Source: Planctomycetota bacterium (GTDB lineage: Bacteria > Planctomycetota > Planctomycetia > Pirellulales > Lacipirellulaceae). Taken from it: a stretch of DNA of 64,000 nt. Below, piece after piece: positions 26,797-36,891 of this stretch. Location: NCBI GenBank assembly GCA_029259915.1, contig JAJDED010000022.1:38023-102022 (forward strand). The letters are read 5' to 3'. The notes under the pieces were generated by a model. It saw only the letters and a program-made list of their open reading frames with translations, was not told the origin of the DNA and made no database searches. Each line of letters starts with the position of its first letter. Positions within the stretch are counted from its first letter, which is position 1. Made by a program: the position numbers and the translations under genes.

Positions 26797-29700
26797 ACAG
26801 TTGTCGTTTTTCCAATTGCATATTCAGTCCCAAGCCACGAATTTCGTTGGTCAAGACGTCAAAGCTCGCCGGCGTACCGGCTTGCAATGTGTTTTCGCCT
26901 TTGACCATCGACTCGTAGATTTTGGTGCGGCCCTCAACGTCGTCGCTCTTGACGGTCAAAAGCTCCTGCAAAATGTAAGCAGCGCCATAAGCCTCCAACG
27001 CCCAGACTTCCATTTCGCCGAACCGCTGACCACCAAAACGCGCCTTGCCGCCCAGTGGCTGCTGCGTGATGAGCGAATAAGGGCCCGTGCTGCGGGCATG
27101 CACTTTGTCGTCCACCAGGTGATGGAGCTTGAGCATGTAGATGTAACCAACGGTAGTCTCCTGCTCGAATGGTTCGCCCGTGCGACCGTCCAAAAGCCGA
27201 GCCTTTCCATGCCTTGGTAAGCCAGCCTCTTCCAGGGCGTCGTTGATCTCTTTTTCGCAGGCCCCATTGAAGACAGGCGTCACCGCACGGAATCCGAGCT
27301 TCGCGCCAGCCCAACCCAAGTGGGTTTCAAGAATCTGCCCCACATTCATACGGCTTGGCACGCCCAACGGATTGAGCATGATTTGTACCGGGGTACCGTC
27401 TTCCAAGAATGGCATGTCGGCAATCGGCAAAATCTTGGAAATCACACCCTTGTTACCGTGACGACCGGCCATTTTATCACCAACAGAAACGACTCGTTTC
27501 GTTGCGATATAGACCTTCACCATCTGCAACACGCCGCTGCGGAGTTCATCGCCCCGCTTCATCGAGTTCAGCCGGCGATCGCGTGCGTCGATCGCTTCTT
27601 CCACGGCGGGCCAAAGTGTACGATACGTTTTTTCGACGTCTTTCTTCCGCTGCGGACTGCGAATCTCGATCGAATCGAGCCGGAACATCGTCGCGCGATC
27701 CGCAACAAATTGCGGTTCTTGATTGTGTACCAATTCGTTGCCGTCTTCGTCGGTGAGCTTCTTCTGAAGGATGCTCTCGATTTCGACAACCATCTCGGTA
27801 AACGCAGCAGCGACGATTTGATTTCCTTCTTTTTCCGCCTCTTTGAGCGATTTCTCGAACAACTTGCGTTCGTCATCTCCAAGACTCATGCGACGCGAGA
27901 ATTTCTGCGTGTCGATCACGATGCCTTCCACGCCGGAAGTGACCTCCAGCGAATCGTTCTTTACATCTTCACCGGCACGCCCAAAGATCGCATGCAGCAG
28001 TTTTTCTTCGGGGGTGAGTTCGGTTTTTGACTTCGGCGAAACTTTGCCTACAAGAATATCACCTGGCTGGACAAAAGTGCCGATCTGCACGATTCCGCTA
28101 TCGTCCAAATTGCGCAGGGCCTTCTCGCTGACGTTGGGAATGTCGCGAGTGAATTCTTCGCGGCCCAATTTGGTTTCGCGAATCTCGACGTCGAACTCCT
28201 CGATATGGATCGACGTGTAGGTATCCTTATGAACCAACTCTTCGCTGATGATGATCGCATCCTCGAAGTTGTAGCCTTCGTAAGACATGAACGCCACGAG
28301 TACGTTACGCCCCAAAGCAAGCTCGCCCTGATATGTGGCAGCACCATCGGCAACTACATCGCCCTTTTCCACCTTATCGCCCACGCGTACAAGCGGCTTC
28401 TGGTTTTGGCAGGTTCGCTCGTTGAGCCCAACGAATTTTCGTAAATGATGCACCTCGGGACCGATTTCGATCCGGTCCGCATCGACATAAGTCACCGAAC
28501 CTTTGTGTCCCGCACGCACTAACATGCCTGAATGCCGGGCAACGTCACGCTCCAATCCCGTGCCAACCACGGGCGGTTCAGCGATTAGCAGAGGCACCGC
28601 TTGGCGCTGCATATTCGAGCCCATCAAAGCCCGGTTGGCATCGTCGTGCTCCAGGAATGGGATCAACCCCGCCGAGACACCGATCATTTGGCTCGGGGCG
28701 ACGTCGGTGTACTGAATGGAATCCGCAGGAACCATGACGAAGTCCGATTTATAACGAGCCACAACCGTATCGTCGGCAATGACGTGGTCCTTGACCGGCA
28801 CGTCGGCCGAGGCAACGTAAGCATCCGATTCCTGGTCGGCTCGTAGCCAAACCACTTCGTCAGTAAGCTTGCCTTTTGCAACTTTACGGTAAGGGGTGAT
28901 CAAAAAGCCATATTCATCCACCGAGGCGTACATCGCTAAACTGGAAATCAACCCGATGTTGGTTCCTTCTGGCGTTTCGATCGGGCAAATGCGGCCATAG
29001 TGGGAAATATGCACGTCCCGGACTTCAAAACCAGCGCGCTTGCGATTCAAACCGCCTGGGCCTAAGGCCGAGAGTCGTCGCTCGTGCGTAAGCATCGAGA
29101 GCGGATTGGTTTGGTCAACCACCTGGGAGAGTTCGCCCCGACCGAAGAAATATTCGATGGCCGCGGAAATGCTCTTGGGATTGATCAAGCTGCGAGGCGT
29201 CATGTCGTCTGCATCTTTAAGGCTCATCCGCTCTTGCACGGTGCGACGGAGCTTAAGGAAACCTTTGCGAATCTCATCGCAAGCCAATTCATCAATGGTT
29301 CGTAAGCGGCGATTGCCTAGATGATCAATGTCATCGACATTCGCCTCGCCAACCCCGGCAATCAGGTTTAGGAGATATTGGATGGATGCGATCAAATCTT
29401 CTGGTCGCAATACCATTTCGTTTTCGGAGACGTTGAGGTCCAGCTTCCGATTGATTCGGAACCTGCCGACACGCCCTAAACGATAGCGATTCGAATCGAA
29501 AAACTTTTCGTGGAACAGCGCTCGCGCTTTTTCTAGCTGCGGGGGATTTCCCGGACGCAATCGCTGGTAAATTCGCAGCAGTGCTTCCTCGTGGCTCGAT
29601 GTGTTGTCGTCTGCCAACGCATTGATTAAATGCGCCGTCTTGGGAACTTCTATCACTTCCACATGTTTCACACTCGAAGTGCAAATAATTTCCGCGATGT

Positions 29701-30508
29701 TTTTGCTGATGCGCTGACCTGCTTCGATGATGATTTCGCCGGCCCGGTCGCTGCCGACAGGATAAACGACGTCGTCAATCGTTACCTTGCCCTCAATTTT
29801 GGCCGCGCTTCGGCCATCCACGATTTTCTGCTTTGTGACATCGTAGAACGTGCGTAGAATCTGACTGTCCAAGCCCAAATCGGGCGACATTGCTCTGAGC
29901 AACGTCACTGCAGAAAATTTGCCGCTCTGGTCGATGCGGACTGTCATGCTATCTTTTTTCGTGGTGTTTAGCTCGATCCAGCTTCCTCGCTCGGGAATCA
30001 CCCGACAGCTGTGGAGGTGGCGCACCCCCGCCTCGATTTCGGACACAAAATCGATACCCGGGCTACGATGCAACTGGCTGACAACAACGCGCTCGGCGCC
30101 ATTGATGATAAATTCTCCCCCGCCAAGCATGATTGGCAGATCGCCCAGATAGACTTCTTCCTCGACAGGCTGATCCTTTACCAGGCGCAGCCAAATGCGA
30201 AAGGGACGACCATACGTAAGCCGCAATTGTCGGCATTCGTCGGGTTCGTAGCGTGGCTTGCCCAGGTCGTAGCGCAAGTACTCCATGCGAATGGTCTTAT
30301 CGTAACTTTCGATGGGAAAGATCTCTTGGAGAACACCCTCCAGACCCTCCGCCTTACGATTCGCATGGGAACTGCCGTCGTACTGGAGAAATTTGTCGTA
30401 ACTTTCGGTCTGAATCTCAGTCAGATTCGGCATGTCGAAAGCTTTTCGATCACTGCCAAAAGACCGCACGCTGTCGGTCACCAAACGTCGCTGAGCCGTA
30501 ACTGCCAT
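26795..30508 (-). CDS. rpoB: RNA polymerase beta subunit
   Basis: Second-largest RNA polymerase subunit. From the ATG at 30508 it has about 1237 residues. Clear blocks are the rifampicin region [50 protein letters not shown], the flap and hybrid-binding [17 protein letters not shown], and the C-terminal [22 protein letters not shown]. In the rifampicin pocket the residue equivalent to E. coli F514 is valine, while D516, H526 and S531 are kept. The frame extends upstream to 30592, but the residues there do not resemble the family and a GGAG precedes the chosen ATG. Confidence 0.96.
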   Translation of the reverse strand: MAVTAQRRLVTDSVRSFGSDRKAFDMPNLTEIQTESYDKFLQYDGSSHANRKAEGLEGVLQEIFPIESYDKTIRMEYLRYDLGKPRYEPDECRQLRLTYGRPFRIWLRLVKDQPVEEEVYLGDLPIMLGGGEFIINGAERVVVSQLHRSPGIDFVSEIEAGVRHLHSCRVIPERGSWIELNTTKKDSMTVRIDQSGKFSAVTLLRAMSPDLGLDSQILRTFYDVTKQKIVDGRSAAKIEGKVTIDDVVYPVGSDRAGEIIIEAGQRISKNIAEIICTSSVKHVEVIEVPKTAHLINALADDNTSSHEEALLRIYQRLRPGNPPQLEKARALFHEKFFDSNRYRLGRVGRFRINRKLDLNVSENEMVLRPEDLIASIQYLLNLIAGVGEANVDDIDHLGNRRLRTIDELACDEIRKGFLKLRRTVQERMSLKDADDMTPRSLINPKSISAAIEYFFGRGELSQVVDQTNPLSMLTHERRLSALGPGGLNRKRAGFEVRDVHISHYGRICPIETPEGTNIGLISSLAMYASVDEYGFLITPYRKVAKGKLTDEVVWLRADQESDAYVASADVPVKDHVIADDTVVARYKSDFVMVPADSIQYTDVAPSQMIGVSAGLIPFLEHDDANRALMGSNMQRQAVPLLIAEPPVVGTGLERDVARHSGMLVRAGHKGSVTYVDADRIEIGPEVHHLRKFVGLNERTCQNQKPLVRVGDKVEKGDVVADGAATYQGELALGRNVLVAFMSYEGYNFEDAIIISEELVHKDTYTSIHIEEFDVEIRETKLGREEFTRDIPNVSEKALRNLDDSGIVQIGTFVQPGDILVGKVSPKSKTELTPEEKLLHAIFGRAGEDVKNDSLEVTSGVEGIVIDTQKFSRRMSLGDDERKLFEKSLKEAEKEGNQIVAAAFTEMVVEIESILQKKLTDEDGNELVHNQEPQFVADRATMFRLDSIEIRSPQRKKDVEKTYRTLWPAVEEAIDARDRRLNSMKRGDELRSGVLQMVKVYIATKRVVSVGDKMAGRHGNKGVISKILPIADMPFLEDGTPVQIMLNPLGVPSRMNVGQILETHLGWAGAKLGFRAVTPVFNGACEKEINDALEEAGLPRHGKARLLDGRTGEPFEQETTVGYIYMLKLHHLVDDKVHARSTGPYSLITQQPLGGKARFGGQRFGEMEVWALEAYGAAYILQELLTVKSDDVEGRTKIYESMVKGENTLQAGTPASFDVLTNEIRGLGLNMQLEKRQL

Positions 30509-30776
30509 GGGGCGAGCTGCTCCGTTTTCACGAGGTGGGCGCCTGACAATTTGCACCACTGCGATCCCGTGTTCGGGAACAGTTGGTACCAAAAAATTGC
30601 CAAGCAGAAATAGTGGAAATCAAACGGATCTCGGCACCGCGACCATCGCGATGGAGTGCTAGCCAAAACTGTTGCCATCCGTTGCGCATCGGCACCAAAA
30701 ACCCGCTGGAATAAACGCAATCGACAACCTTCCGGCATTTACCATGCAAGAAGGGTTCGTCGGAACGCGGCTCAAA

Positions 30777-31181
30777 TCACTTGACGGAAACCGTTGCTCC
30801 GGCCTCCTCCAACTCGGCTTTAAGTTTCTCGGCGTCCTCTTTGGAAACGCCTTCCTTCACGTTGCCGGGAGCGCCTTCGACCAGGTCTTTCGCCTCTTTA
30901 AGGCCAAGCCCTGTCGCACTGCGTACAACTTTGATAACGGCAATTTTGTTACCACCAAAGGAATCGAGTACGACATCGAACTCGGTCTGCTCCTCGGCAG
31001 CCGCACCGCCGCCGTCACCCGAGGGGGCCATCATCACGGCACCACCGGCTGCTGCTTCGATTCCGTGAACATCCTTCAAGTAATCGCTCAATTCTTTGGC
31101 TTCTTTGAGCGTCAGTCCCACGATCTTGTCGCCAAGATCTTTGGCACCTGCGGAGAATTCTGCAACTGCTGCATCACTCAT
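30777..31181 (-). CDS. rplL: 50S ribosomal protein L7/L12
   Basis: Stalk protein that recruits translation GTPases. The 134-residue protein has the N-terminal dimerisation helix ([20 protein letters not shown]), an alanine/glycine-rich hinge and the C-terminal domain ([20 protein letters not shown], then [19 protein letters not shown]). Separated from rplJ by about 145 nt that contains two hairpins and lies 270 nt before rpoB. Confidence 0.97.
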   Translation of the reverse strand: MSDAAVAEFSAGAKDLGDKIVGLTLKEAKELSDYLKDVHGIEAAAGGAVMMAPSGDGGGAAAEEQTEFDVVLDSFGGNKIAVIKVVRSATGLGLKEAKDLVEGAPGNVKEGVSKEDAEKLKAELEEAGATVSVK

Positions 31182-31209
31182 GGTTCTGTCTTTCCTTTCT
31201 CGCTTAACT

Positions 31210-31224
31210 GGACCTTTTGGGTCC
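31210..31224. other. short hairpin in rplJ-rplL spacer
   Basis: GGACC and GGTCC form a perfect 5-bp stem around a 5-nt loop, 30 nt upstream of rplL. There is no U-tract, so it is not an intrinsic terminator; it could be a processing or attenuation element. Confidence 0.35.
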
Positions 31225-31249
31225 GAATGAATCAGGGTTTTGTGGTTTT

Positions 31250-31286
31250 GATGAGTATCTGCTATGACACGACTCGCATACTCATC
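31250..31286. other. 9-bp inverted repeat in rplJ-rplL spacer
   Basis: GATGAGTAT (31250-31258) and ATACTCATC (31278-31286) are exact inverted copies with a 19-nt loop. The position between the single-copy stalk base L10 and the multi-copy L12 gene suggests a role in setting their ratio, but this is inference. Confidence 0.4.
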
Positions 31287-31325
31287 GTCTTGGTATTTCT
31301 AAAGTCTGTCTCTGACTGCTTGCAT

Positions 31326-31841
31326 TCACTCTTCCGCCTTCTGCTTGACTTGACTGGCAAGTTGGCCACCGGGCCCAGCAAGCTGGCTCGCCAAGTTGGC
31401 ACCGGGACTGAGAATCTGCCCCACCAGGATGCTAAGTTGCTCGGTACGGCTGGGCCACTTGCTCACAGCCATCACTTCGTCGGCTGAGAGCTTTGCACCA
31501 TCCATAACACCCCCTTTGGGAGCGAACGGTTCGTATTTCTTGTCTCCTGCAAGTCGTGCGACTTCCTTGGCCAGAGAAACAACATCTTCGCCACCCCACA
31601 CAACAGCCAACGTCCCTTCGGAACCCTCAAAGGCCAGGGCCAAAGCGGTCCCATCTGTTGCACGACGCGCTAAGCTATTTTTCACAACCAATAAATGAAT
31701 GTCCTTCTCCCGCAAAATCTTTCGCAATTCGACGTTCGAGTTGGCTTCCATTCCAATCACATTCACCAACAAAGCATCGCTCACTCCTTCGAAGCGATTC
31801 TTAAGGTCGTTGGCGATAAGTTCTTTAAGGTACTTGCTCAT
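31326..31841 (-). CDS. rplJ: 50S ribosomal protein L10
   Basis: Base of the L7/L12 stalk; with L12 it represses its own operon in E. coli. The 171 residues include LKNRFEGVSDALLVNVIGMEANSN, LRKILREKDIHLLVVKNSLARRA, and the C-terminal LSILVGQILSPGANLASQL region that binds L12. It follows rplA by 42 nt. Confidence 0.95.
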   Translation of the reverse strand: MSKYLKELIANDLKNRFEGVSDALLVNVIGMEANSNVELRKILREKDIHLLVVKNSLARRATDGTALALAFEGSEGTLAVVWGGEDVVSLAKEVARLAGDKKYEPFAPKGGVMDGAKLSADEVMAVSKWPSRTEQLSILVGQILSPGANLASQLAGPGGQLASQVKQKAEE

Positions 31842-31883
31842 GACATTTGAGTTTGGTTGAGTTTTGCTAGGTTGAGATCTCTA

Positions 31884-32561
31884 CTAGACAGCCAACTTCA
31901 CACTAGGACTCATTGTGGCGCTAATGTGTGCGGACCTGAGGTAAGTCCCTTTCACCGCCGAGGGCTTCATTCCTTGGATTAAATTCACAAACGCCTGGAT
32001 ATTCTCGACAAGCTTTTGTGGATCGAAGCTGAGTTTACCCACGATTGCATGGATGTTTCCGCCTTTATCGTTGCGGAATTCCACCTTGCCTGCCTTGTAT
32101 TCCCCGATGGTCTTGGCTACTTCCGGAGTGACGGTACCCGCCCGAGGCGAAGGCATTAAACCACGCGGACCCAACACGCGGCCCAAAGGACCAACGACTT
32201 TCATCATGTCGGGGGTCGCTATGCAAACGTCGAAGTCGGTCCAACCGCCAAGAATCTTCTTTGCAAGATCATCGTCGCCCACTTCGTCGGCACCCGCTTC
32301 TCGAGCAGCATCAGCTGACGGCCCTTTGGCAAATACCACCACGCGCTGCTCTTTGCCAATCCCATGGGGAAGCACAATCGAACCGCGTATAATCTGGTCG
32401 GCTTGTGTGTGGTCGACGCCCAACCGCATGGCGATCTCCACCGACTGATCGAACTTGGTCCCATCGTAGGATTTAAGTGCATCGACTGCTTCGCTCAGCG
32501 GCAATGCCTCTTGGGGCTGCTTCGTGAGCGAATTTTTCATTCGTTTTGCTAACTTTGGCAT
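31884..32561 (-). CDS. rplA: 50S ribosomal protein L1
   Basis: L1-stalk protein that assists deacylated tRNA release, and an autoregulator of the L11 operon in E. coli. The 225 residues include [51 protein letters not shown] and the C-terminal [29 protein letters not shown], all standard blocks. It lies between rplK and rplJ. Confidence 0.97.
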   Translation of the reverse strand: MPKLAKRMKNSLTKQPQEALPLSEAVDALKSYDGTKFDQSVEIAMRLGVDHTQADQIIRGSIVLPHGIGKEQRVVVFAKGPSADAAREAGADEVGDDDLAKKILGGWTDFDVCIATPDMMKVVGPLGRVLGPRGLMPSPRAGTVTPEVAKTIGEYKAGKVEFRNDKGGNIHAIVGKLSFDPQKLVENIQAFVNLIQGMKPSAVKGTYLRSAHISATMSPSVKLAV

Positions 32562-32647
32562 GATTCGTTTCGCTTGTTGCTATGGGGCCAACCACCGAAA
32601 TGGCATTCACCCTCATGTAGACACTGTCATATCACCCCTAGTATCAC

Positions 32648-33073
32648 CTAACCTTCGACTTCCAAGCCCATACTGCGTGCCGTACCGGCAATCATCCGCA
32701 CCGCATGGTCAAGGTCGCTGGCATTCAAATCGTTCATCTTTGTGTTGGCAATCTCTTCAAGCTGCGCTCGGGTGACCTTGCCGACTTTATCCTTGTTAGG
32801 AACTCCCGACCCTTTGGCTATGTTGGCCGACTTCTTCAACAGCACCGCAGCCGGCGGGCTCTTTGTGATGAAATCGAAAGATCGATCGTTATAAACATTC
32901 ACAACCACCGGAATCATCATTCCATTGGCTTCTTTAGTCTTATCATTAAACGCCTGGACAAATTGGCCCAAATTGACGCCAAACTTACCCAGGGCAGTAC
33001 CAACCGGGGGCGCGGGCGTGGCCTGACCACCGGGAATTTGGAACTTGGCCGAACCTACAAGCTGCTTTGCCAT
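32648..33073 (-). CDS. rplK: 50S ribosomal protein L11
   Basis: Binds the GTPase-associated region of 23S rRNA. The 141-residue product includes [29 protein letters not shown], the conserved [23 protein letters not shown] and the C-terminal [29 protein letters not shown]. It lies 80 nt downstream of nusG. Confidence 0.97.
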   Translation of the reverse strand: MAKQLVGSAKFQIPGGQATPAPPVGTALGKFGVNLGQFVQAFNDKTKEANGMMIPVVVNVYNDRSFDFITKSPPAAVLLKKSANIAKGSGVPNKDKVGKVTRAQLEEIANTKMNDLNASDLDHAVRMIAGTARSMGLEVEG

Positions 33074-33153
33074 GTGATTGTCTCGTTGTTACTAATTCGT
33101 TTTTTTCTTCGGGAACCGGCGAAACTGACTACTCCAGTTCGCACGGGACTGCG

Positions 33154-34032
33154 CTACATCTGTTCGGCTTGCCAGTATTCAAGCTCCACGGGCGTGCTGC
33201 GTCCAAAAATATTGATCATTACCGTGATTCGACCACTATGTTGGTCGATTGCATTGACTTCGCCTTCAAAGCTTTCGAAAGTTCCCTCTTTAATTTTGAC
33301 CCGATCCCCCAACTCAAAGCTGATATTCAGCTTGGGTGTTTCGGATGTTTCTTCCTCTTCGGTATGTATGATTCGGGCTACTTCGTGTGGCAGCATGGGT
33401 GTTGGCTTGCCGCCGGAACCGGTAAAGTCGCCGATCCCCGAAGTCTCTCTAACCGCAAACCAGGTGTCGTCGTTAATGTGCATATTGACAACAATATAAC
33501 CCGGGTAAAGCTTTCGCTCGACAACCTTCTTTTTGCCGCCTTTGAATTCTGTAACTTTTTCCGTCGGAACGACCACGTCACCGAAGAACTCATCCAAGCC
33601 CTCGATGGCAATTTTCCGACGCAAGGCGTCGGCAATCGATCGCTCGCGGTTGCTTTGAACCTTGAGGATGTACCAATCCATGCTGATCGCTTCGTCGTCA
33701 GTAGCGCCAGAATCAGTAGCGCCAGAATCAGAAGCCTCTGGCTCCGATGGCTCTTCAACCTCCGGCACCGATGATTCCTCCTCGGCTTCAGCTTCCTCAG
33801 ACTCCTCGACTGCTTCAGTTTCTTCAGCAGAGAGATCTGCCTGTTCGTCAACCTGCGGTTCGGCTTCCGACTGTGGCTCGCTGGCTGCCTCGGCTTGAGG
33901 CGGCTCTTCAGCCAACTGCTCTGCGGTCAGCGACTGATCAGGTGCCTGCGCAGCGGTTGCTTCATCCGAAGAGACAGCCTCTTCGGCATTTGCTGGAAGT
34001 TCGTCAACAAGTTTGCTTGAGTCTTCGCTCAC
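33154..34032 (-). CDS. nusG: transcription factor NusG with a long acidic N-terminal extension
   Basis: Transcription elongation/termination factor that links RNA polymerase to Rho and ribosomes. The canonical NusG starts near residue 118 (MDWYILKVQSNRE), includes LYPGYIVVNM and ends in a KOW domain (FELGDRVKIKEGTFESFEGEV). Before it lie about 117 residues rich in Glu, Ala and Ser, with a tandem SGATDSGATD. The chosen start is a GTG with GAGGG upstream; no convincing ribosome site precedes the internal ATG, so the extension is probably translated. It lies between secE and rplK. Confidence 0.93.
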   Translation of the reverse strand: MSEDSSKLVDELPANAEEAVSSDEATAAQAPDQSLTAEQLAEEPPQAEAASEPQSEAEPQVDEQADLSAEETEAVEESEEAEAEEESSVPEVEEPSEPEASDSGATDSGATDDEAISMDWYILKVQSNRERSIADALRRKIAIEGLDEFFGDVVVPTEKVTEFKGGKKKVVERKLYPGYIVVNMHINDDTWFAVRETSGIGDFTGSGGKPTPMLPHEVARIIHTEEEETSETPKLNISFELGDRVKIKEGTFESFEGEVNAIDQHSGRITVMINIFGRSTPVELEYWQAEQM

Positions 34033-34089
34033 CTGAGCGTATCCCTCTTTGAAAAGTCGATTCGGCAGTCCGCAGGATTCAGGAGCTAC

Positions 34090-34488
34090 TTACGCCCCAA
34101 GAAACCCGCCTACTATCGCTTTGAGAATAATATCGTAGGTAAACAAAATGGCCGCGAGCAGGAAAATCACCACGATCACTACAATGGAAGCACGCCAAAA
34201 TTCATTACGATCCGGCCATGAAACTTTGTGCATCTCCGCTTCAACCGAGATCAAAAAATCAGCGAACTTCGGCAGGTTCACAATCCGAAAACTGGCCCAC
34301 CACCCGGCCACCAACACAACAATTGGCACAACGTATTGTTGGACTTCTGTACCCCCCCGGCCACTCAGCGTCCACGCACCGACGGCAACCATCACTGCCA
34401 TGGCAGCCAGTGTGATCTGGCGGGCAACCCTGCCCTGACTTCGCTTATAGCGCGAAGCATTGAACATTCCTGCGATTAGTTCAGCCAC
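34090..34488 (-). CDS. secE: preprotein translocase subunit SecE
   Basis: Clamp subunit of the Sec translocon. The 132 residues are longer than minimal SecE. The essential amphipathic helix plus C-terminal transmembrane segment is clear (FLISVEAEMHKVSWPDRNEFW, then VVIVVIFLLAAILF). Two further hydrophobic segments precede it, as in the three-span E. coli type. It lies between tRNA-Trp and nusG. Confidence 0.93.
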   Translation of the reverse strand: MAELIAGMFNASRYKRSQGRVARQITLAAMAVMVAVGAWTLSGRGGTEVQQYVVPIVVLVAGWWASFRIVNLPKFADFLISVEAEMHKVSWPDRNEFWRASIVVIVVIFLLAAILFTYDIILKAIVGGFLGA

Positions 34489-34556
34489 TGCGATAGCCTG
34501 CTACTTGGTACGAAAGCCCGAAAAACCAACTCAAAATCAATATTTAATTTATATGG

Positions 34557-34629
34557 CAGGGGTGGTGGGACTCGAACTCACAACCCCCGGTTTTGGAGAC
34601 CGGTGCTCTGCCAATTGAGCTACACCCCT
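34557..34629 (-). tRNA. tRNA-Trp (CCA)
   Basis: A 73-nt cloverleaf. The acceptor stem AGGGGTG pairs with CACCCCT, the anticodon loop CTCCAAA gives anticodon CCA, and the T loop is TTCGAGT. The 3' CCA is encoded (34554-34556). It lies between tuf and secE, a conserved bacterial placement. Confidence 0.95.
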
Positions 34630-34631
34630 AT

Positions 34632-34707
34632 GGGAAGGGGGAAGGTTGAAGGGGGAAAGGGGAAAAGTTCTTGCCCACTATCCGCCTTCCGCCATCCGCC
34701 TTCACCC
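34632..34707. repeat. heptad-phased inverted repeat blocks, tuf-tRNA-Trp spacer
   Basis: The left block reads GGGAAGG, GGGAAGG, TTGAAGG, GGGAAAG, GGGAAAA (34632-34666). The right block reads ATCCGCC, TTCCGCC, ATCCGCC, TTCACCC (34680-34707). The purine and pyrimidine blocks face each other and could pair with G-U wobbles. Confidence 0.65.
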
Positions 34708-34713
34708 TTTGTT

Positions 34714-35913
34714 TTACTCAACAATCTTTGTTACCACTCCGGAGCCCACGGTCTTACCACCTTCTCGAATGGCAAAACGCACGCCGTCGTCCATGGCGAT
34801 CGGTTTCATTAATTCAATGCTCAAACGGGCATTGTCGCCAGGCATACACATTTCGGCATCGCCCACCAAATTTGCGGTGCCCGTCACGTCGGTTGTGCGG
34901 AAGTAAAACTGCGGACGATACCCGCTGAAGAACGGCGTATGACGGCCACCCTCTTCCTTGCTCAACACATAAACCTCGGCTTCAAACTTCGTGTGCGGCG
35001 TAATGCTGCCAGGTTTGGCCAACACCTGACCACGCTGGATATCTTCGCGTTTGACACCACGCAAGAGACAACCAACATTGTCACCCGCTTCACCCTGATC
35101 CATCGTCTTATTGAACGCCTCGACACCCGTGCAGGTGGTTTTGGTCGGTGCTTCAGTCAGCCCGATGATTTCGACTTCTTCGCCCGTCTTGACGACGCCG
35201 CGTTCGATACGCCCCGTGGCTACCGTACCCCGACCTTCAATCGAAAAAACGTCTTCGATTGCCATCAGGAACGGCTTGTCGGTTTCGCGAACCGGCTCGG
35301 GAATATAGGCATCGATTGCGTCCATCAATTCGCCAATACACTTGGCAGACGCTTCGTCTTTTGGCGTCTCAATTGCCGCTTTGGCGTTGCCGCGAACCAG
35401 CGGAACCTCGTCGCCAGGAAAACCGTACATGGTAAGCAACTCTCGGATTTCCAACTCCACCAATTCCAACAGCTCTTCGTCGTCGACCAGATCGCACTTG
35501 TTCAAAAAGACCACGATCCGAGGCACACCCACCTGACGAGCCAACAGGATATGTTCGCGCGTCTGAGGCATGGGGCCGTCAGCAGCCGAAACGACCAAAA
35601 TCGCTCCGTCCATCTGGGCAGCACCGGTGATCATGTTCTTGATAAAATCGGCATGGCCCGGGCAGTCGATGTGGGCATAGTGCCGATTGTCGGTTTCGTA
35701 TTCCACGTGGGCTACGGCGATCGTAACCGTCTTGGTTTCGTCGCGGACCGTACCGCCCTTGGCGATGTCGGCGTACGACTTGATCTTTGCGAGCCCTTTC
35801 TCAGCCTGAACGGCCAAGATAGCGCCCGTCGTGGTTGTTTTGCCGTGATCGATGTGCCCAATCGTCCCCACGTTTACATGGGGCTTGTTGCGAGTAAATG
35901 TATCCTTAGCCAT
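34714..35913 (-). CDS. tuf: elongation factor Tu with a divergent switch I
   Basis: Delivers aminoacyl-tRNA to the ribosome. The 399 residues include G1 [16 protein letters not shown]3 [23 protein letters not shown], and G4 [20 protein letters not shown], then domains II and III ending [11 protein letters not shown]. Switch I reads [27 protein letters not shown]; the usual RGITI becomes KTVTI (residues 61-65), which keeps the magnesium-coordinating threonine but not the Arg-Gly. Flanked by tRNA genes, as in the E. coli tufB operon. It is the only tuf in the window. Confidence 0.97.
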   Translation of the reverse strand: MAKDTFTRNKPHVNVGTIGHIDHGKTTTTGAILAVQAEKGLAKIKSYADIAKGGTVRDETKTVTIAVAHVEYETDNRHYAHIDCPGHADFIKNMITGAAQMDGAILVVSAADGPMPQTREHILLARQVGVPRIVVFLNKCDLVDDEELLELVELEIRELLTMYGFPGDEVPLVRGNAKAAIETPKDEASAKCIGELMDAIDAYIPEPVRETDKPFLMAIEDVFSIEGRGTVATGRIERGVVKTGEEVEIIGLTEAPTKTTCTGVEAFNKTMDQGEAGDNVGCLLRGVKREDIQRGQVLAKPGSITPHTKFEAEVYVLSKEEGGRHTPFFSGYRPQFYFRTTDVTGTANLVGDAEMCMPGDNARLSIELMKPIAMDDGVRFAIREGGKTVGSGVVTKIVE

Positions 35914-36006
35914 TTTTTTCCCTAACTTCTCCAGGTCGTGTGTGATTCAGTGACAAAAATGGAGCCGCAAATGAACTCTCTAACCAGAAATGTAAACTTA
36001 ACTGAG

Positions 36007-36079
<73 letters not shown>

Positions 36080-36091
36080 AAGTAGAACTAT

Positions 36092-36174
36092 CAGCCGTTA
36101 GCTTCTAGCCGCTAGCTCTTTTGACTTATTCTCCTAGACCGTTACTATTCTGCATCGCTAATCGCCAACAGCTT
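36092..36174. repeat. heptad-phased inverted repeat blocks between tRNA-Gly and tRNA-Thr
   Basis: The left block reads CAGCCGT, TAGCTTC, TAGCCGC, TAGCTCT (36092-36119). The right block reads ATCGCTA, ATCGCCA, ACAGCTT (36154-36174). Themes are complementary (TAGC against GCTA). Confidence 0.55.
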
Positions 36175-36179
36175 CAAAA

Positions 36180-36250
36180 AGCGGGTGAAGGGAATCGAAC
36201 CCTCGTCATCAGCTTGGAAGGCTGTTGCTCTACCATTGAGCTACACCCGC
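36180..36250 (-). tRNA. tRNA-Gly (TCC)
   Basis: A 71-nt cloverleaf with acceptor GCGGGTG/CACCCGC, anticodon loop CTTCCAA giving TCC, and T loop TTCGATT. CCA is not encoded. Part of the Thr-Tyr-Gly-Thr cluster upstream of tuf. Confidence 0.95.
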
Positions 36251-36290
36251 CTGCTGAACTGCGGAATTAACCATGTCCGATACTTTCCTT

Positions 36291-36325
36291 CCGCAATCCG
36301 AAATCCAAATTCCGCAATTCGTTAA
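36291..36325. repeat. heptad-phased repeat between tRNA-Tyr and tRNA-Gly
   Basis: Reads CCGCAAT, CCGAAAT, CCAAATT, CCGCAAT, TCGTTAA in exact 7-nt steps. A complementary segment (CTGCGGAATT) lies on the left at about 36259-36268. Confidence 0.55.
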
Positions 36326-36326
36326 A

Positions 36327-36409
36327 TGGGGGGTGCAGGATTCGAACCTGCGAAGGCAGAGCCATCAGATTTACAGTCTGACCCGTTTGACCGCTTCGGT
36401 AACCCCCCC
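36327..36409 (-). tRNA. tRNA-Tyr (GTA)
   Basis: An 83-nt class II tRNA with a long variable arm. The anticodon loop CTGTAAA gives GTA. The acceptor stem is nearly all G/C (GGGGGGG against ACCCCCC), leaving a G-A mismatch at its last pair. CCA is not encoded. Confidence 0.92.
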
Positions 36410-36595
36410 CGGGCCCTGCCAAACCGCTTGTTCGTCCACCGCCAAATCAATTTGCCGTCAAAAAACGTGTCGGCCTCGATCCATCTTTGCGACACACGAA
36501 TTTACGCTTCGCACCCAGCTTGCGACTTTTACTTCACTTGATAGTTTAACTCGTCTCCAAAAAAACCATCGCACGCGCAGTTCACATGCTTGACG

Positions 36596-36668
36596 AGCTA
36601 GCGGAGGGACTTGAACCCACAACCTGCTGATTACAAATCAGCTGCTCTGCCAATTGAGCTACGCTAGC
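36596..36668 (-). tRNA. tRNA-Thr (TGT)
   Basis: A 73-nt cloverleaf with acceptor GCTAGCG/CGCTAGC, anticodon stem GCTGA/TCAGC and loop TTTGTAA giving TGT. It is the first gene of the tRNA-tuf transcription unit; the palindromic repeat nest begins at its 5' end. Confidence 0.95.
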
Positions 36669-36891
36669 CTAGTGCTTTGTCCTTCATCTGTGTTTCGGGT
36701 TGTCAAAGCACTAGTGCTTTGCCCTACCTCTCCCCTTGCTTTGTGGTGCCAAAGCACTCGTGCCTCTCACGGGACATTCGTTCCATCGATCATTCCTAGA
36801 ATCATCGACCTGAAATACGGGGGAAACGAATGTCCGACCAAAGACACGAGTGCTTTGGCGACTCGAAAACTACGTTGTGACAAAGCACTAG
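36669..36891. repeat. nest of palindromic repeats upstream of the tRNA-tuf operon
   Basis: Three palindromes with arms CTAGTGCTTTG/CAAAGCACTAG or near variants lie at 36669-36714, 36711-36759 and 36847-36891; the first two share an arm. Between the last two, an extended imperfect inverted repeat (36749-36858) brings together GGACATTCGTT on the left and AACGAATGTCC on the right. The centres differ, so the arms are the conserved part. The nest sits in the presumed promoter region of tRNA-Thr(TGT). The remaining sequence to 37171 shows no gene. Confidence 0.7.

Noticed and set aside
1..36000. Numerous plus-strand open frames of 60-330 codons opposite the ribosomal and RNA polymerase genes
   Set aside because: They are antisense shadows of well-identified minus-strand genes, with no family similarity or ribosome sites of their own.
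36327..36409. tRNA-Tyr as a pseudogene because of the G-A pair at the acceptor base
   Set aside because: All other stems, the GTA anticodon and the variable arm are intact and it sits in a conserved tRNA cluster, so a single mismatch is not enough.
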